Origin: Chitinophagales bacterium
Lineage (GTDB): Bacteria > Bacteroidota > Bacteroidia > Chitinophagales > CAIOSU01
Assembly: GCA_026003335.1 (NCBI GenBank)
Contig: BPHB01000001.1
Span: forward strand, 1,014,591-1,078,590
Length of the DNA: 64,000 nt
Direction of reading: 5' to 3'
Below the pieces are notes generated by a model that saw only the letters and a list, made by a program, of their open reading frames with translations, was not told the origin of the DNA and did no database searches. How positions within the stretch are numbered: the first letter of the stretch is position 1; the number at the start of each line of letters is the position of its first letter. Below, one piece after another: positions 44,059 through 54,102 of the stretch. A program made the translations under genes and the position numbers.

Positions 44059-46623
44059 ATGTCCGTTTTGCAAATTGCACCAGTTGAACTCCGAGAAGCA
44101 TTCTATGAACCCCTCCGCCACATGGTGCTGATTCTGGATGTGAGCGGAAAAATACGCTACATCAATTCAAAAGGCGCACAACTACTCAGAAGGCCCAGAC
44201 ATGACATAATCGGGAAAAACTGGCTTCAACAGTTTGTGCCTGATGAATATCATGCAGACATACTAAAACGTATCCGGAAAGCAATTCGCCAAAAAGAAAT
44301 CGTAGAAAGTTATGAGCACTATGTGAAATGCGGAGACAACCAAAATCGGATTATAAAATGGCACAATAATCTCATTACGGATCCGGATGGCAATGTAGTA
44401 GAAATACTAAAAACCGGTGAAGATGTAACACAGCAGAGAGAAAATGAAAAGAAGCTGGCCGAGAGCGAAGAAAATTACCGTGCCCTGGTAGAAAATATTT
44501 ATCAGGTAGCTTACAGGGTGGACTTTCCCCCTAACATCAAAAAAGTATATCCCCGGCTCACTCCAACGTTTACTACTCAACGGGTAGAGGAATTCACCGG
44601 TTTCCCGGCTAAAGCTTTCCATAACGGCACGGTAATTTATCTGAATCGTGTTCACCCCGATGACCGCGAAGCAGTTCGCAGAAGCTTTTTTAAAATGATT
44701 GAAACCCGAAAGGCCATTCACCGTACTTACCGTTTCCGGCATAAAAATGGCTCCTACAGGTGGTTTGAAGATACTATCATTCCAATCCCCAACGCACACA
44801 ATATCGTAACCGGATGCTACGGGGTGGTGCATGACATTACCGATAGAGTGCGGCATCTGGCCACTATCCGGGAATATGAAAAATTTTTCTCCCTATCACA
44901 GGATATGTTCTGCATTGCCGGCACAGATGGCTATTTCAAGAAAATAAACCCAAGCTTTGAACGTATTCTGGGATATAGCTCCCGACAGTTGCTGAAAGTT
45001 CCTTTTATAGAATATGTCCATCCCGATGATGTACAAAAAACGCAAGAGGTGATGCAGCACCTCGCTGCCGGAGGCATTACCATAGATTTTGAAAACCGCT
45101 ACCGCTGTAAAGACGGCAGCTACAAATGGCTATCCTGGACATGTACCCCGTCTCTGGATTCCGATCTGCTTTATGCAGCCGCCCGAGACATCACCCTGCA
45201 AAAAATACATGAGGAACGCCTCCGCAAAAGCGAAGCCTTTCTGAGCTCTGTTATTGAAAACATTCCCGCCATGATTTTCATCAAGGATGCAGTGGATTTA
45301 AAATTTGCAAGACTCAACAAGGCCGGGGAAACTCTTCTGGGATATTCTGAAAAAGAACTGCTTGGAAAAACTGATTATGATTTTTTCCCAAAAAGTGAAG
45401 CTGATTTTTTCACCCGCATTGACAGGGAGGTGCTGCGTAAGAGAAAACTTTATGTCATCCCGGAAGAAAAAATAAAAACCCGTCTGAAAGGAGAGCGCAT
45501 CCTGCACACACGCAAAATTCCGCTCTATGACCAGCAAGGTAACCCAGAGTATCTGCTGGGTATTTCCATTGATATAACTGATCGGAAAAAAGCAGAGGAA
45601 CTTATTAAAGAAAATGAACAAAAGTTGATTGAAGCGCAGAAAATTGCTCATGTCGGAAGCTGGGAGGTTGACCTCAAAAGCGAAACCCTTACCCTATCTG
45701 AGGAGGCATGCCGCCTTTTTGGTCTGAAAAACAAGAAAAAGCTCACCCGTAAGGAATTCCGAAATCTTATTCATCCTGAAGATCGCGCCCTGGTAGCAGA
45801 GCTGGTTGAAACAGCTGTAAAACTTAAAGATTCCTTTGAAACCGAAGTGCGGGTAATAAGACCGGATGGCTCCCTTCGCTATCTTCTGACCCGTGGAAGA
45901 CCGATGTTAAAGAATAAAAAGGTTGTCAAAATTATTGGAACAGGATTGGATATTAGCGAGCGCAAACAAACCCAATTTCGCATTATGAAAGCGCTGGTTT
46001 CCGGTCAGGATTATGAAAGGCGCAGGATAGCCGAAGACCTGCATGATAGTCTTGGACAGAAACTTTCTGCCATTAAATTGTCTGTTGAGAATATTTCTTC
46101 CCGTAATGGTTTAAAACACTCTGAATTGAACAGGCTGAGCGCGCTGCTCAATGAAGCAATAGAAGAAGTCAGAAATATTTCTCATAACCTCATTCCGGCC
46201 GGATTGCACGAATTTGGAATAAAAAATACCCTGCATAATTTGTGTCATCGTCTGCAATCTACTACCGGAATGCACATCAACTTTCAGGCTTACGGATTAA
46301 AGAAACCACTAGATAAAACCATAGAGCTGGCAATATACCGCATCGCCCAGGAACTGATCAACAACGCCATGAAGCATGCTCAGGCAAATGAAATTTCCGT
46401 GCAACTCTTTGGGCGTAGCAAACAATTAATTCTTACCGTTGAAGATGACGGAATCGGATTTGATAAAAAAGTGCTTAATTCTGATAAGTCGTTTGGACTC
46501 CAGAGCATTGCCTCCCGGACAATGGCTTTAAGCGGTAACTTTGAAATAGATACCCATCCCGGAAAGGGAACCATTGCTTCAATACAAATACCATTGCACC
46601 AACCTAAACCAGTTGAGTCATGA
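44059..46623 (+). CDS. Multi-PAS sensor histidine kinase (HisKA_3/NarX class)
   Basis: An 854-residue cytoplasmic kinase without membrane helices. About five PAS/PAC domains occupy residues 10-635 (HPDDREAVRRSFF, HPDDVQKTQEVM and HPEDRALVAEL mark the PAC ends). Next are a HisKA_3 dimerisation domain with phospho-His H662 (RRIAEDLHDSLGQKLSAI) and an HATPase domain (YRIAQELINNAMKHAQA, VEDDGIGFD, SFGLQSIASR). It is followed 30 bases later by its probable partner response regulator. Signals are probably intracellular redox or small molecules, but no heme or flavin ligands are assignable. Confidence 0.92.
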   Translation: MSVLQIAPVELREAFYEPLRHMVLILDVSGKIRYINSKGAQLLRRPRHDIIGKNWLQQFVPDEYHADILKRIRKAIRQKEIVESYEHYVKCGDNQNRIIKWHNNLITDPDGNVVEILKTGEDVTQQRENEKKLAESEENYRALVENIYQVAYRVDFPPNIKKVYPRLTPTFTTQRVEEFTGFPAKAFHNGTVIYLNRVHPDDREAVRRSFFKMIETRKAIHRTYRFRHKNGSYRWFEDTIIPIPNAHNIVTGCYGVVHDITDRVRHLATIREYEKFFSLSQDMFCIAGTDGYFKKINPSFERILGYSSRQLLKVPFIEYVHPDDVQKTQEVMQHLAAGGITIDFENRYRCKDGSYKWLSWTCTPSLDSDLLYAAARDITLQKIHEERLRKSEAFLSSVIENIPAMIFIKDAVDLKFARLNKAGETLLGYSEKELLGKTDYDFFPKSEADFFTRIDREVLRKRKLYVIPEEKIKTRLKGERILHTRKIPLYDQQGNPEYLLGISIDITDRKKAEELIKENEQKLIEAQKIAHVGSWEVDLKSETLTLSEEACRLFGLKNKKKLTRKEFRNLIHPEDRALVAELVETAVKLKDSFETEVRVIRPDGSLRYLLTRGRPMLKNKKVVKIIGTGLDISERKQTQFRIMKALVSGQDYERRRIAEDLHDSLGQKLSAIKLSVENISSRNGLKHSELNRLSALLNEAIEEVRNISHNLIPAGLHEFGIKNTLHNLCHRLQSTTGMHINFQAYGLKKPLDKTIELAIYRIAQELINNAMKHAQANEISVQLFGRSKQLILTVEDDGIGFDKKVLNSDKSFGLQSIASRTMALSGNFEIDTHPGKGTIASIQIPLHQPKPVES

Positions 46624-46653
46624 TTTTTTCAGGATGATAAAAATCAATAAGCC

Positions 46654-47307
46654 ATGCAATCGCTGAGCATTTTAATTGCTGATGATCATCCCCTCTTCAG
46701 AAGCGGTATCCGACAGATACTCTCTGATGAAAAGTTTGAGCGTATTGACGAAGCCTCCAATGGGAAGGAAGTGATTGAAAAACTAAAAAATCACAAGTAT
46801 GATATAGTCATTATGGATATTAAAATGCCGGAGATGAACGGCATTGAAGCCACCCGCATTATCAGAAAAAAATTTCCCCACGTAAAAGTGCTGGCATTGT
46901 CCATGTATGATGATCAGCCATACATTCTGAAAATTATAAAAGCAGGAGCACGAGGTTATTTGCTGAAAAATACCGGCAAGGAGGAATTGTTGAATGCCAT
47001 TCATCAGCTGATGGCTGGTAAAAATTATTTCAGCAAAGAAATTTCGGGGGTGATGATGGAACAAATAGTGTCTGGCAAACCACTGCCCTATGCAAAAGAT
47101 ACTCCCGAACAGGTCACCCTCACCAGGCGGGAAAAGGAAATCATCCGGATGATTGCAGAAGAATACACCAATGTAGAGATTGGAAAACACTTTGGCATCA
47201 GCCCACGTACGGTAGACACACACCGCAGAAATCTCCTGCAGAAGTTAAAGGTAAAAAATACTGCCGGACTGGTTAAGTATGCTATGAAAAACAACTTACT
47301 GGACTGA
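46654..47307 (+). CDS. NarL/LuxR-type response regulator paired with the PAS kinase
   Basis: A 217-residue regulator: receiver with ADDH pocket (9-12), phospho-acceptor D55 (IVIMDIKMPEMNG), Ser in ALSMYDD, Lys in YLLKNTG; C-terminal LuxR-type HTH (LTRREKEIIRMIAEEYTN, then TVDTHRRNLLQKLKV). Lies directly downstream of the HisKA_3 kinase, the usual partner class, so the two form a two-component system. Targets are unknown. Ends 12 bases before the stop of convergent trxB. Confidence 0.95.
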   Translation: MQSLSILIADDHPLFRSGIRQILSDEKFERIDEASNGKEVIEKLKNHKYDIVIMDIKMPEMNGIEATRIIRKKFPHVKVLALSMYDDQPYILKIIKAGARGYLLKNTGKEELLNAIHQLMAGKNYFSKEISGVMMEQIVSGKPLPYAKDTPEQVTLTRREKEIIRMIAEEYTNVEIGKHFGISPRTVDTHRRNLLQKLKVKNTAGLVKYAMKNNLLD

Positions 47308-47319
47308 AGTGCCCCGAGC

Positions 47320-48264
47320 TCAGGAATGGCCCTTCAGGGCAAGGTAGCGCTCTGCATCCAGGGCAGCCATACAGCCGGTGCCGGCAGCCGTAACAGCCTG
47401 ACGGTACACCTTATCCTGTACGTCTCCGCAGGCAAAAATGCCCGGCACATTGGTTTTGGTAGAGCCGGGCTGCACCTTGATATACCCTTGTTCGTCTGTT
47501 TCCACGAAGTCTTTGAAAATTCCGGAATTCGGTGTGTGCCCGATAGCTACAAAAAATCCCTTTACCGACACTACCCGTTTTTCGCCCGTTTTATTGTTTA
47601 CTATGCGCACTCCCTCTACTTCCTTTTCGCCCAGAATCTCCTCCACTTCGGTATTCCAGTAAATACGGATATTTTTTGTGTTTTTTACCCGCTCCTGCAT
47701 GATGGCGGAAGCACGCATCTGATCTCTGCGAATAAACATATGAACCGTAGTGCAGAGCTTGGAAAGATACAAAGACTCTTCGGCAGCCGTATCTCCTCCG
47801 CCCACGATGGCTACTTCCTGTCCACGAAAGAAAAAACCATCACACACCGCACAGGCAGACACTCCGCTGCCATTGAGACGCTTTTCTGACTCCAGACCCA
47901 GCCATTTGGCTGAGGCTCCCGTAGCGATAATGACGGCATCCGCATAAATTTCTTTTTGATCATCCACCACTGCTTTATGTACCGGCCCGGTGAAATCTAC
48001 TTTGGTAACCATCCCAAAGCGGATATCGGCTCCCACTCTCTCAGCCTGCTTTTTAAAGTCTTCCATCATTTTAGGTCCCTGCACACCTTCCGGATAGCCG
48101 GGGTAGTTCTCCACGTCTGTAGTAATCATCAGTTGTCCGCCCGGCTCAATACCCTGATAGAGCACGGGTTTTAGATTGGCACGGGCAGCATAAATGGCAG
48201 CGGTGTAACCGGCCGGCCCCGACCCGATTATCAATACCTGCACTTTTTCAATATTTTCTGACAT
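47320..48264 (-). CDS. trxB: Thioredoxin-disulfide reductase
   Basis: A 314-residue NADPH-dependent flavoenzyme that reduces thioredoxin. FAD motif IIGSGPAGYTAAIYAARA (12-29), redox disulfide CAVC (138-141), NADPH-binding GGGDTAAEE and the C-terminal FAD segment GIFACGDVQDKVYRQAVTAA all match. Length is typical. Upstream spacing of 160 bases separates it from the secreted hypothetical on the same strand; a hairpin lies in that gap. Confidence 0.96.
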   Translation of the reverse strand: MSENIEKVQVLIIGSGPAGYTAAIYAARANLKPVLYQGIEPGGQLMITTDVENYPGYPEGVQGPKMMEDFKKQAERVGADIRFGMVTKVDFTGPVHKAVVDDQKEIYADAVIIATGASAKWLGLESEKRLNGSGVSACAVCDGFFFRGQEVAIVGGGDTAAEESLYLSKLCTTVHMFIRRDQMRASAIMQERVKNTKNIRIYWNTEVEEILGEKEVEGVRIVNNKTGEKRVVSVKGFFVAIGHTPNSGIFKDFVETDEQGYIKVQPGSTKTNVPGIFACGDVQDKVYRQAVTAAGTGCMAALDAERYLALKGHS

Positions 48265-48379
48265 TACGTTTTGACTTTGCTTTAATGAAAACCAGGCACA
48301 CGAAATTGAAGTATCAGCGGGAAACTTTCCATGATTAAGGTATTTGCGGAGCGAAAAGTTTCCACATTGAAGCAGATGC

Positions 48380-48412
48380 GGCCGGGTTTATAAATATAAA
48401 AGAGAACCGGCC
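48380..48412 (-). terminator. Possible terminator hairpin downstream of the secreted hypothetical
   Basis: GGCCGG (48380-48385) and CCGGCC (48407-48412) form a 6-pair GC stem, extended by AA/TT, around an AT-rich loop of about 21 bases. It lies 12 bases past the stop of the gene at 48425-49009 and upstream of trxB. No T-run follows on the minus strand, so termination is only suggested. Confidence 0.3.
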
Positions 48413-48424
48413 TATGCACATGTA

Positions 48425-49009
48425 TCAGAACTGAATGGAGCGATACACCTTTCCGCTGTTTTCCATGATATCCAGTATGGCTCCGGCCCAGTAGTTTCTC
48501 AGGCCAAACCCTCCCGGTTTACCGGCAAACCTTGCTGTTTTTATAATTTCACCGCTTGAGGCATTAAAAAGAACTACCCAGATGTATGCCTTCTCTTTTG
48601 TTTTGTCAAAACTTTCCACCACATACAACAATCCTACACCTTCCCCTCCTACATAATTTTTGACTACCTGCCTCACATCCTCTTCCGTAATGCTGTAGCT
48701 ATCATCAATAATTAGCTCAAAAGCATCCACAGTGTTGTTGCGCTCCTTAACCCTGGAAATATCATAAGCAACCGGCTTTTTATAAAATTTTGCTATGTCA
48801 TACTTTTCCTTTTCATTCAGAATGAGGGCATTCCATGCATCAAAATAATAATCCCTGATCTTTTCCGGATCGCTAAATCCCAGGCTGCCAATCATTTTAG
48901 CTTTGGTGAAGTCCAAACCATACCAGATAAGCTTTTTGCTTTGAGCCTGCGTTTGTTGGGCACATATCAAAAAACAAAAAAGGGCAAAAAGGGTGGTTAA
49001 TCGTTTCAT
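48425..49009 (-). CDS. Secreted protein of unknown function
   Basis: A 194-residue protein with a signal peptide (MKRLTTLFALFCFLICAQQT, then QAQ). The mature part begins KKLIWYGLDFTKAKMIG, has an alpha/beta look (DAFELIIDDSYSITEEDVRQ; VGLLYVVESFDKTKEKAYIW) and ends with GGFGLRNYWAGAILDIMENS. This resembles a family of Bacteroidota periplasmic proteins of unknown role that I cannot name. No conserved catalytic cluster is apparent. The 167 bases upstream (49010-49176) hold no gene I can see. Confidence 0.7.
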   Translation of the reverse strand: MKRLTTLFALFCFLICAQQTQAQSKKLIWYGLDFTKAKMIGSLGFSDPEKIRDYYFDAWNALILNEKEKYDIAKFYKKPVAYDISRVKERNNTVDAFELIIDDSYSITEEDVRQVVKNYVGGEGVGLLYVVESFDKTKEKAYIWVVLFNASSGEIIKTARFAGKPGGFGLRNYWAGAILDIMENSGKVYRSIQF

Positions 49010-49176
49010 ATTTAGTAGCCTTTAGTTTTTAAAATCCGTATTCTCATTTCCCCAAGAGCATCAGAATGCCGGACACAAGATAAAAATATTCCTTTCTGCT
49101 CAGATGATGGGAATCATATTGATGGGAATTCCACTGATGGTGGTTCAGGCCATTTATATGTTCGGTAAAGCACCGT

Positions 49177-50058
49177 CTATTGGGGTATATATAAAGTGTC
49201 GTAGAACACGGCTGATCCGCCCCATATTCCCAGCCCGCCCTGAATATTGCCCTTAATGACAGTTCCTGAGCTAAAGGGCCCTCCGCTGTTCATTTCTGCA
49301 TCCAGAGTGTTCCAGAAATCATAATGGGCTTTATCAATGGCTGCCCATTTGATAATAACCGTATCACCCCTCCAGAAATAGCCGCTGGTAACCAGATCAA
49401 AATCATCATCCGGATCCTGGCCTCGTTGCAAAGGAATGCTGAAGGTCTGGCCGTTATAAAAGCGGTCGTCCGTAACAAAAATCTGATAAAACGGCTCGCT
49501 GTTGCGTTTGGAAAAAACACGACTGTAATTCACTTCATCGCCCGGATCCCGAATGCGGGCAATCAGGCTCACCAGCGTGTCATTATCGGGATTGCTGTGG
49601 GGCTGCCACCACAGGGAGTCGAGAGGATATAAATCAGGTATGGTAGTGGTGGCCGTGAGGATGGTGTCATCCACTTCAACATACAAGCTGTAAGTCTTAT
49701 TCAGTGCTCCTGTAATGCGTGCGTTTGATGGATTCAGCAAATGCCCATAAGCGCAGGCCTCAAAAATGCGGTCGCCATTATTTATGGTAATGCAAACCTC
49801 CGGTAAGGTGTCATAAACAGAGCCGTCTGAGACCACAACAAGAGCATCATGCACCAAATAGGTGCTTAAATCATTCAGGGAAAATTTTCCAAAGTAGGGA
49901 GCATTGCGGGAAAGGATCACATAAGGAATAGTATCCTGCTCAATGTAACCTTCCACTACAATCATGGGCCGCGGATCGGGCAGCGTAACTGTAATGTCTG
50001 TAACACAAGCCGGAAGCAGAAAGCCTGAAAAAAAGACTACAACAAGCAGACGGTTCAT
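49177..50058 (-). CDS. DUF4249 lipoprotein, partner of a TonB-dependent receptor
   Basis: A 293-residue lipoprotein (lipobox LLPAC, Cys 18) matching DUF4249: the N-terminal VTLPDPRPMIVVEGYIEQD and the beta-sandwich body with TIPDLYPLDSLWW are characteristic. DUF4249 proteins are regularly encoded right after a TonB-dependent receptor of Bacteroidota and are thought to be surface lipoproteins working with it, as SusD does with SusC. Its start overlaps the receptor's stop by 4 bases. The ligand is unknown. Confidence 0.88.
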   Translation of the reverse strand: MNRLLVVVFFSGFLLPACVTDITVTLPDPRPMIVVEGYIEQDTIPYVILSRNAPYFGKFSLNDLSTYLVHDALVVVSDGSVYDTLPEVCITINNGDRIFEACAYGHLLNPSNARITGALNKTYSLYVEVDDTILTATTTIPDLYPLDSLWWQPHSNPDNDTLVSLIARIRDPGDEVNYSRVFSKRNSEPFYQIFVTDDRFYNGQTFSIPLQRGQDPDDDFDLVTSGYFWRGDTVIIKWAAIDKAHYDFWNTLDAEMNSGGPFSSGTVIKGNIQGGLGIWGGSAVFYDTLYIPQ

Positions 50059-52427
50059 TTTAAAAAGTTAAAATTCCAAGTTAAGGATGGCAGTATGGGA
50101 AACAGGGAAACCTTTTTAGCACTTACCTCTACATTGCCTTCCTGGATATTACCCGAAACATCAAAATAGATGAAATACGGATTTTTGTGCGAGTACACAT
50201 TGTAGATAGAAAATACCAGTTCGCTGTTGAAGCGTTCCCTCTTTTTGAGCGCATAGGTTACGGAAAAATCCAGGCGGTGATAGGGCTCCATCACATAGTT
50301 GTTTTTACCGGTATACTGGTTGACAATACGCCCGTCAATGAAGTAGCGCCCGGTGGGCAGGGAAACAGATTGCCCTGTTCCGAATACAAATACGCCTGAA
50401 AATTTCCATCGCTTCCAGGAGTAGGAGGCCACAACGGATAGATCATGCCTGCGATCATATTTTGCCCGAAAGGGTTTGCCATTATTCAAATCCGGAAACA
50501 TGCGATGAGTGTATGACAGCGTATAGCCTACCCAGCCAGTAAATGCTCCTTCTTTTTTGTTAACAAAAAACTCTATTCCGTAAGAGCGGCCCTGACCGAA
50601 GACAAAGCTCTCTTCTACATCCACATTTAGTTCAGGCACATAGCTCTCTCCGAATTCAATCTGATTCCACAGGTGTTTGTAATACATTTCCACGGAAGCC
50701 TCGTAGGAATTGTTTTTGAAGTTGTGAAAATAACCGAGCGCTCCCTGAAGACCTGTCTGGGGTTTCACCCGGGCGCTGCTGGGTGTCCATAGATCAGTAG
50801 GCAAGGTGGTAGTGCCATTTGTCACCAGATGAATATACTGATTAATGTAGGTCAAACTGGCTTTCACTGAAATATCTTCCCGGATGCTATAACGAATACT
50901 TATACGTGGGTCAATGCCCCAGTAGGTTTTTATTATTTCATTTCTTCCAAAGATGGTTGTATCAGAAGGATTTCCTGCAAAGTCATACTCATAGCGTGCA
51001 AAAGGGCCCACCTGCATGAACAGGCTGCCACGCACCCCCACGTTGACTTTTACCCTATCGCTGATACTCCAGTCATCCTGAACATAAACAGCAAGTTCAT
51101 GAGCGTATTTTTTATTCAAGGTATCGTTGCTAAACTGCGCATCACCCGCCTTGGTGTTAGCAGTATAAGGTGTGAAGATATGGTAGGTGTACTGTGCCCC
51201 TAGCTTAATTTTATGTTGCAGCCCAGGGATGTAATCCAAATCGGATTTAAAGCCGAAATCACGAATACCTGAAAATACGTTAAAGGAAAACTCATTGAAG
51301 GTAGAGCGAAAGGAGAAGTCAAAATCGTTGAAGATAAAGCTGGTATTCATAAACAGCTTGTTATTGAAAAGATGGTTCCACCGCATGGTGGCAGTTGCAT
51401 TGCCCCAGGGTATGGATATAGTAAATTCGCTGTCGGGAGGACGAAAAGTAAATACATCCCTTCCGAAATAACCGCTCACATAGAGGCGGTCTTTATCGGA
51501 AAAGCGGTAGTTCAGCTTGGCATTAATGTCATAAAAGTAATAGGCATTCCCTTCAAATTCTCCATTGGAAATTTTATCCTGAAAGGGTTTAATGAGCAAG
51601 TCAGCGTACGTGCGCCTACCCGAAACGATGAAAGAGCTTTTCTCCTTTACAATAGGACCCTGTATGGTGAGCCGCGAAGCAATGACACCAATACCTCCAT
51701 TGATCTCATAGTGCCGGTTGTTGCCCTCCTTCATGGTTATGTCCAATACGGACGACAACCGGCCGCCATATTTGGCCGGAATGCCACCTTTCAGCAGCGT
51801 GGTGCTGTTTAATGCATCAGAGTTAAATACCGAAAAAAAACCAAACAAATGACCGGGATTATATACCAGTGCCTCATCCAGCAAAACAAGATTCTGATCC
51901 GGACCGCCCCCTCGCACATACAAGGATGAGTTACCCTCACCGGATGACTGTACTCCCGGCAAAAGCTGCACCGTTTTTAATATATCCGCCTCTCCCAGCA
52001 GAACCGGCAGTGTCTTTATCTGCTCTACCGATATTTCCACCGCACTCATTTGAGAACTTTCCACGTTTTTATCTTTCCGTTCAGAGGTAACTATCACTTC
52101 TTCGGTTACTTTAGCCTGGGGCAACAGTTCAAAATTTACCCTGCGGTCGGACTGTAAGGTAACCTCCGCTTCAGCGGCAACAAAACCCAAATAGGAAGCG
52201 GCAATCACATACTCTCCTGCAGGAAGGGTGAGGGAGTAAAATCCATATTCATTGGTAGTTGTACCCCGAAAGGTGTTTTTTTCATACACATTAGCGCCAA
52301 TAAGCGATTCTCCGTTTTCTTTGTTTCTCACGTAGCCACTGATAGTAAACTTTTCCTGTGCTGTCACTCCCGAGGTAAACAAAACAAGCAGGCAACAGGT
52401 AAAAAAAGACAAAGTAAAAATAGGCAT
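50055..52427 (-). CDS. TonB-dependent receptor with carboxypeptidase-like N-terminal domain
   Basis: A 790-residue outer-membrane receptor. After a signal peptide (to TAQ) comes a CarboxypepD_reg-like domain (FTISGYVRNKENGESLIGAN, about 25-105), a plug domain (GEGNSSLYVRGGGPDQNLVL, GGRLSSVLDI) and a beta-barrel with many aromatic strands ending in LPSLTWNFNFLK (terminal Phe/Leu/Lys). It imports a specific ligand using TonB energy. It is translationally coupled to a DUF4249 lipoprotein and is not a canonical SusC (no SusC/RagA signature recognised). Ligand unknown. Confidence 0.92.
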   Translation of the reverse strand: MPIFTLSFFTCCLLVLFTSGVTAQEKFTISGYVRNKENGESLIGANVYEKNTFRGTTTNEYGFYSLTLPAGEYVIAASYLGFVAAEAEVTLQSDRRVNFELLPQAKVTEEVIVTSERKDKNVESSQMSAVEISVEQIKTLPVLLGEADILKTVQLLPGVQSSGEGNSSLYVRGGGPDQNLVLLDEALVYNPGHLFGFFSVFNSDALNSTTLLKGGIPAKYGGRLSSVLDITMKEGNNRHYEINGGIGVIASRLTIQGPIVKEKSSFIVSGRRTYADLLIKPFQDKISNGEFEGNAYYFYDINAKLNYRFSDKDRLYVSGYFGRDVFTFRPPDSEFTISIPWGNATATMRWNHLFNNKLFMNTSFIFNDFDFSFRSTFNEFSFNVFSGIRDFGFKSDLDYIPGLQHKIKLGAQYTYHIFTPYTANTKAGDAQFSNDTLNKKYAHELAVYVQDDWSISDRVKVNVGVRGSLFMQVGPFARYEYDFAGNPSDTTIFGRNEIIKTYWGIDPRISIRYSIREDISVKASLTYINQYIHLVTNGTTTLPTDLWTPSSARVKPQTGLQGALGYFHNFKNNSYEASVEMYYKHLWNQIEFGESYVPELNVDVEESFVFGQGRSYGIEFFVNKKEGAFTGWVGYTLSYTHRMFPDLNNGKPFRAKYDRRHDLSVVASYSWKRWKFSGVFVFGTGQSVSLPTGRYFIDGRIVNQYTGKNNYVMEPYHRLDFSVTYALKKRERFNSELVFSIYNVYSHKNPYFIYFDVSGNIQEGNVEVSAKKVSLFPILPSLTWNFNFLK

Positions 52428-52516
52428 GCAGATAAAAAAAAGCGGTAACTAAGGGCTGCTAAAATTAGCCAACTATTCAGAATTCGTGCTGTTGAGCCGT
52501 CCTGTTGCTGTGTTAA

Positions 52517-52933
52517 TTAAATGTCAAAAATGAGGTAAGTTTCCCAGTTGCCCAGGTGATTTCTTTGGACGTCTGCCTCGTGGTAAGTGATTGCCTTAAC
52601 ATCTGTATCAAAAGCATCCGTTTTTTTACCTTGTACGGTGGCTGTAAGTTTATTTTCTGAAATATGGGCTACCTCCAGTTCGCAAAACACCACAGTTTCA
52701 ATGTAGCTCTGAGTCAGAATTTCCGAGAGAAAATCAACCAGCAGAAGAGTAAGGTCGGCAGCCTCTATGCTGATGGTGTATTCCACATCAAAATCCGTAT
52801 GCTGAAAGCAGAAGTCTTTTTTCAGTATCTGGGCCATCCCTTTCAATCCGGCTTCAAACAATTCTTCCAGAGAATCTGCCTCAATTCGTAGGCGCATGTC
52901 GGCAATATGCGGGAGGTACTCAATGGTCTTCAT
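52517..52933 (-). CDS. Archease family protein
   Basis: A 138-residue archease: EYLPHIADMRLRIEADSLEE at the N-terminus, LTLLLVDFLSEIL in the middle, VKAITYHEADV near the C-terminus and the conserved final LIFDI. Archease activates the RNA ligase RtcB by promoting its guanylylation with divalent metal. No rtcB gene lies in this window; the gene instead follows an SGNH hydrolase gene on the same strand (53-base gap). Either RtcB is encoded elsewhere or the protein has another partner. Confidence 0.9.
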   Translation of the reverse strand: MKTIEYLPHIADMRLRIEADSLEELFEAGLKGMAQILKKDFCFQHTDFDVEYTISIEAADLTLLLVDFLSEILTQSYIETVVFCELEVAHISENKLTATVQGKKTDAFDTDVKAITYHEADVQRNHLGNWETYLIFDI

Positions 52934-52986
52934 TCCCGGCTGTGGTGGTTGTAAATTTATTGAAAAAAAACCTTGGCATTAATCAG

Positions 52987-54102
52987 TCAGTTTTCCAGCC
53001 ATGCCTCCACTTCAGGCCCCAAACGCATTGCCATGGCCTCAGCAATCTTTTCATGACCTGCAGCCGTAACATGGCAGTCATCCAGAAACCATTGGGGATT
53101 ATTACCTAGCAGGTCAGCAAGGGAAAAAGCAAAGTTTCTCTCGTGGGTGCCTTTCTCCAATGTGCGGTATAGCACTTGTAAAGCCTGTCTTCTGCGATCA
53201 TCCGAATTTACGGGAGAAGCGGCAAACCGCACCGGCTGAAAAAAACTGTAATACGAGATACCTTTGGCTTTGCAGAACGCATGGGTATCATCTATAATTT
53301 GCCAGTAACGCCTGCTGACAGCACCAGATTTTTCCCGCACAAATGTCTCCCAGTCAAATTGCCGCTCGTATTGCCGCTGTCGGAGAAACTGCACCGCCCG
53401 GTTGATATTGCTGAACAGCAGGGATAGAGCTCTCCACCGCTGATTTTCCTTTTGCAATGTCTCCACAAAACGCAAATATTCCCAATGATGCGGAGGCAGT
53501 TCAAATTCTGCCCTATTCCTCCGGTTGAGGATAACCGTAAGCAGGTCATTATACCCATCCAGCCCGATAATCACGTCAGGCTCGTAGTGTTGCACAATGA
53601 GCTGTATAAGAAGAAACTCCTGCTCTACCACATAAGCTGACATGCCGGCATTTATTACTTCAATACGGTTGGTATGAAAAGCGGCATTCAGCTTCTGCTC
53701 CAGATAATACGCAATGCTTTGTTCCGGCTCTCTGCCTCTTGCCACACTGCCCCCTACCAAAACAATACGAAAATGGCCGGCTTTTTTTTCTACCGGATAA
53801 GCCGTCTTAAAGCCATGCACATTGAGACCCGGCACTGAATCAAACAGATAATATAAATACGGGAAGTCATGGATAGCCATAGGTTCAAGCCCCCTATCCT
53901 TAAAATGAAACAGAATGCCCAGGGCCAACTCAACTATGATGACCAGAATTACCAACAGTAAGCCGCTCAGCAGTATGTATTTTACGTATTTTATCACCGG
54001 AATGGTCAGACGAGAGCCTCTTGGAAAAATAGCTAAATTTAACCGCCCTAAAAAAAACCGAACATGCAAATACGAAACGACTGGACCAAGGAAGAGATTC
54101 AT
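52987..54102 (-). CDS. Membrane-anchored SGNH/GDSL hydrolase-like protein
   Basis: About 370 residues with one N-terminal membrane helix ([20 protein letters not shown]) and an SGNH hydrolase fold: block [12 protein letters not shown], block II ISAGMSAYV-type glycine, block [12 protein letters not shown] and block [18 protein letters not shown] with the Asp/His pair. It may be an esterase or acyltransferase-like enzyme acting on envelope polymers. The start is uncertain: ATG at 54102 lies inside divergent bioB (head-on overlap of about 39 bases); GTG at 53997, just before the membrane helix, would avoid overlap. Confidence 0.82.
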   Translation of the reverse strand: MNLFLGPVVSYLHVRFFLGRLNLAIFPRGSRLTIPVIKYVKYILLSGLLLVILVIIVELALGILFHFKDRGLEPMAIHDFPYLYYLFDSVPGLNVHGFKTAYPVEKKAGHFRIVLVGGSVARGREPEQSIAYYLEQKLNAAFHTNRIEVINAGMSAYVVEQEFLLIQLIVQHYEPDVIIGLDGYNDLLTVILNRRNRAEFELPPHHWEYLRFVETLQKENQRWRALSLLFSNINRAVQFLRQRQYERQFDWETFVREKSGAVSRRYWQIIDDTHAFCKAKGISYYSFFQPVRFAASPVNSDDRRRQALQVLYRTLEKGTHERNFAFSLADLLGNNPQWFLDDCHVTAAGHEKIAEAMAMRLGPEVEAWLEN

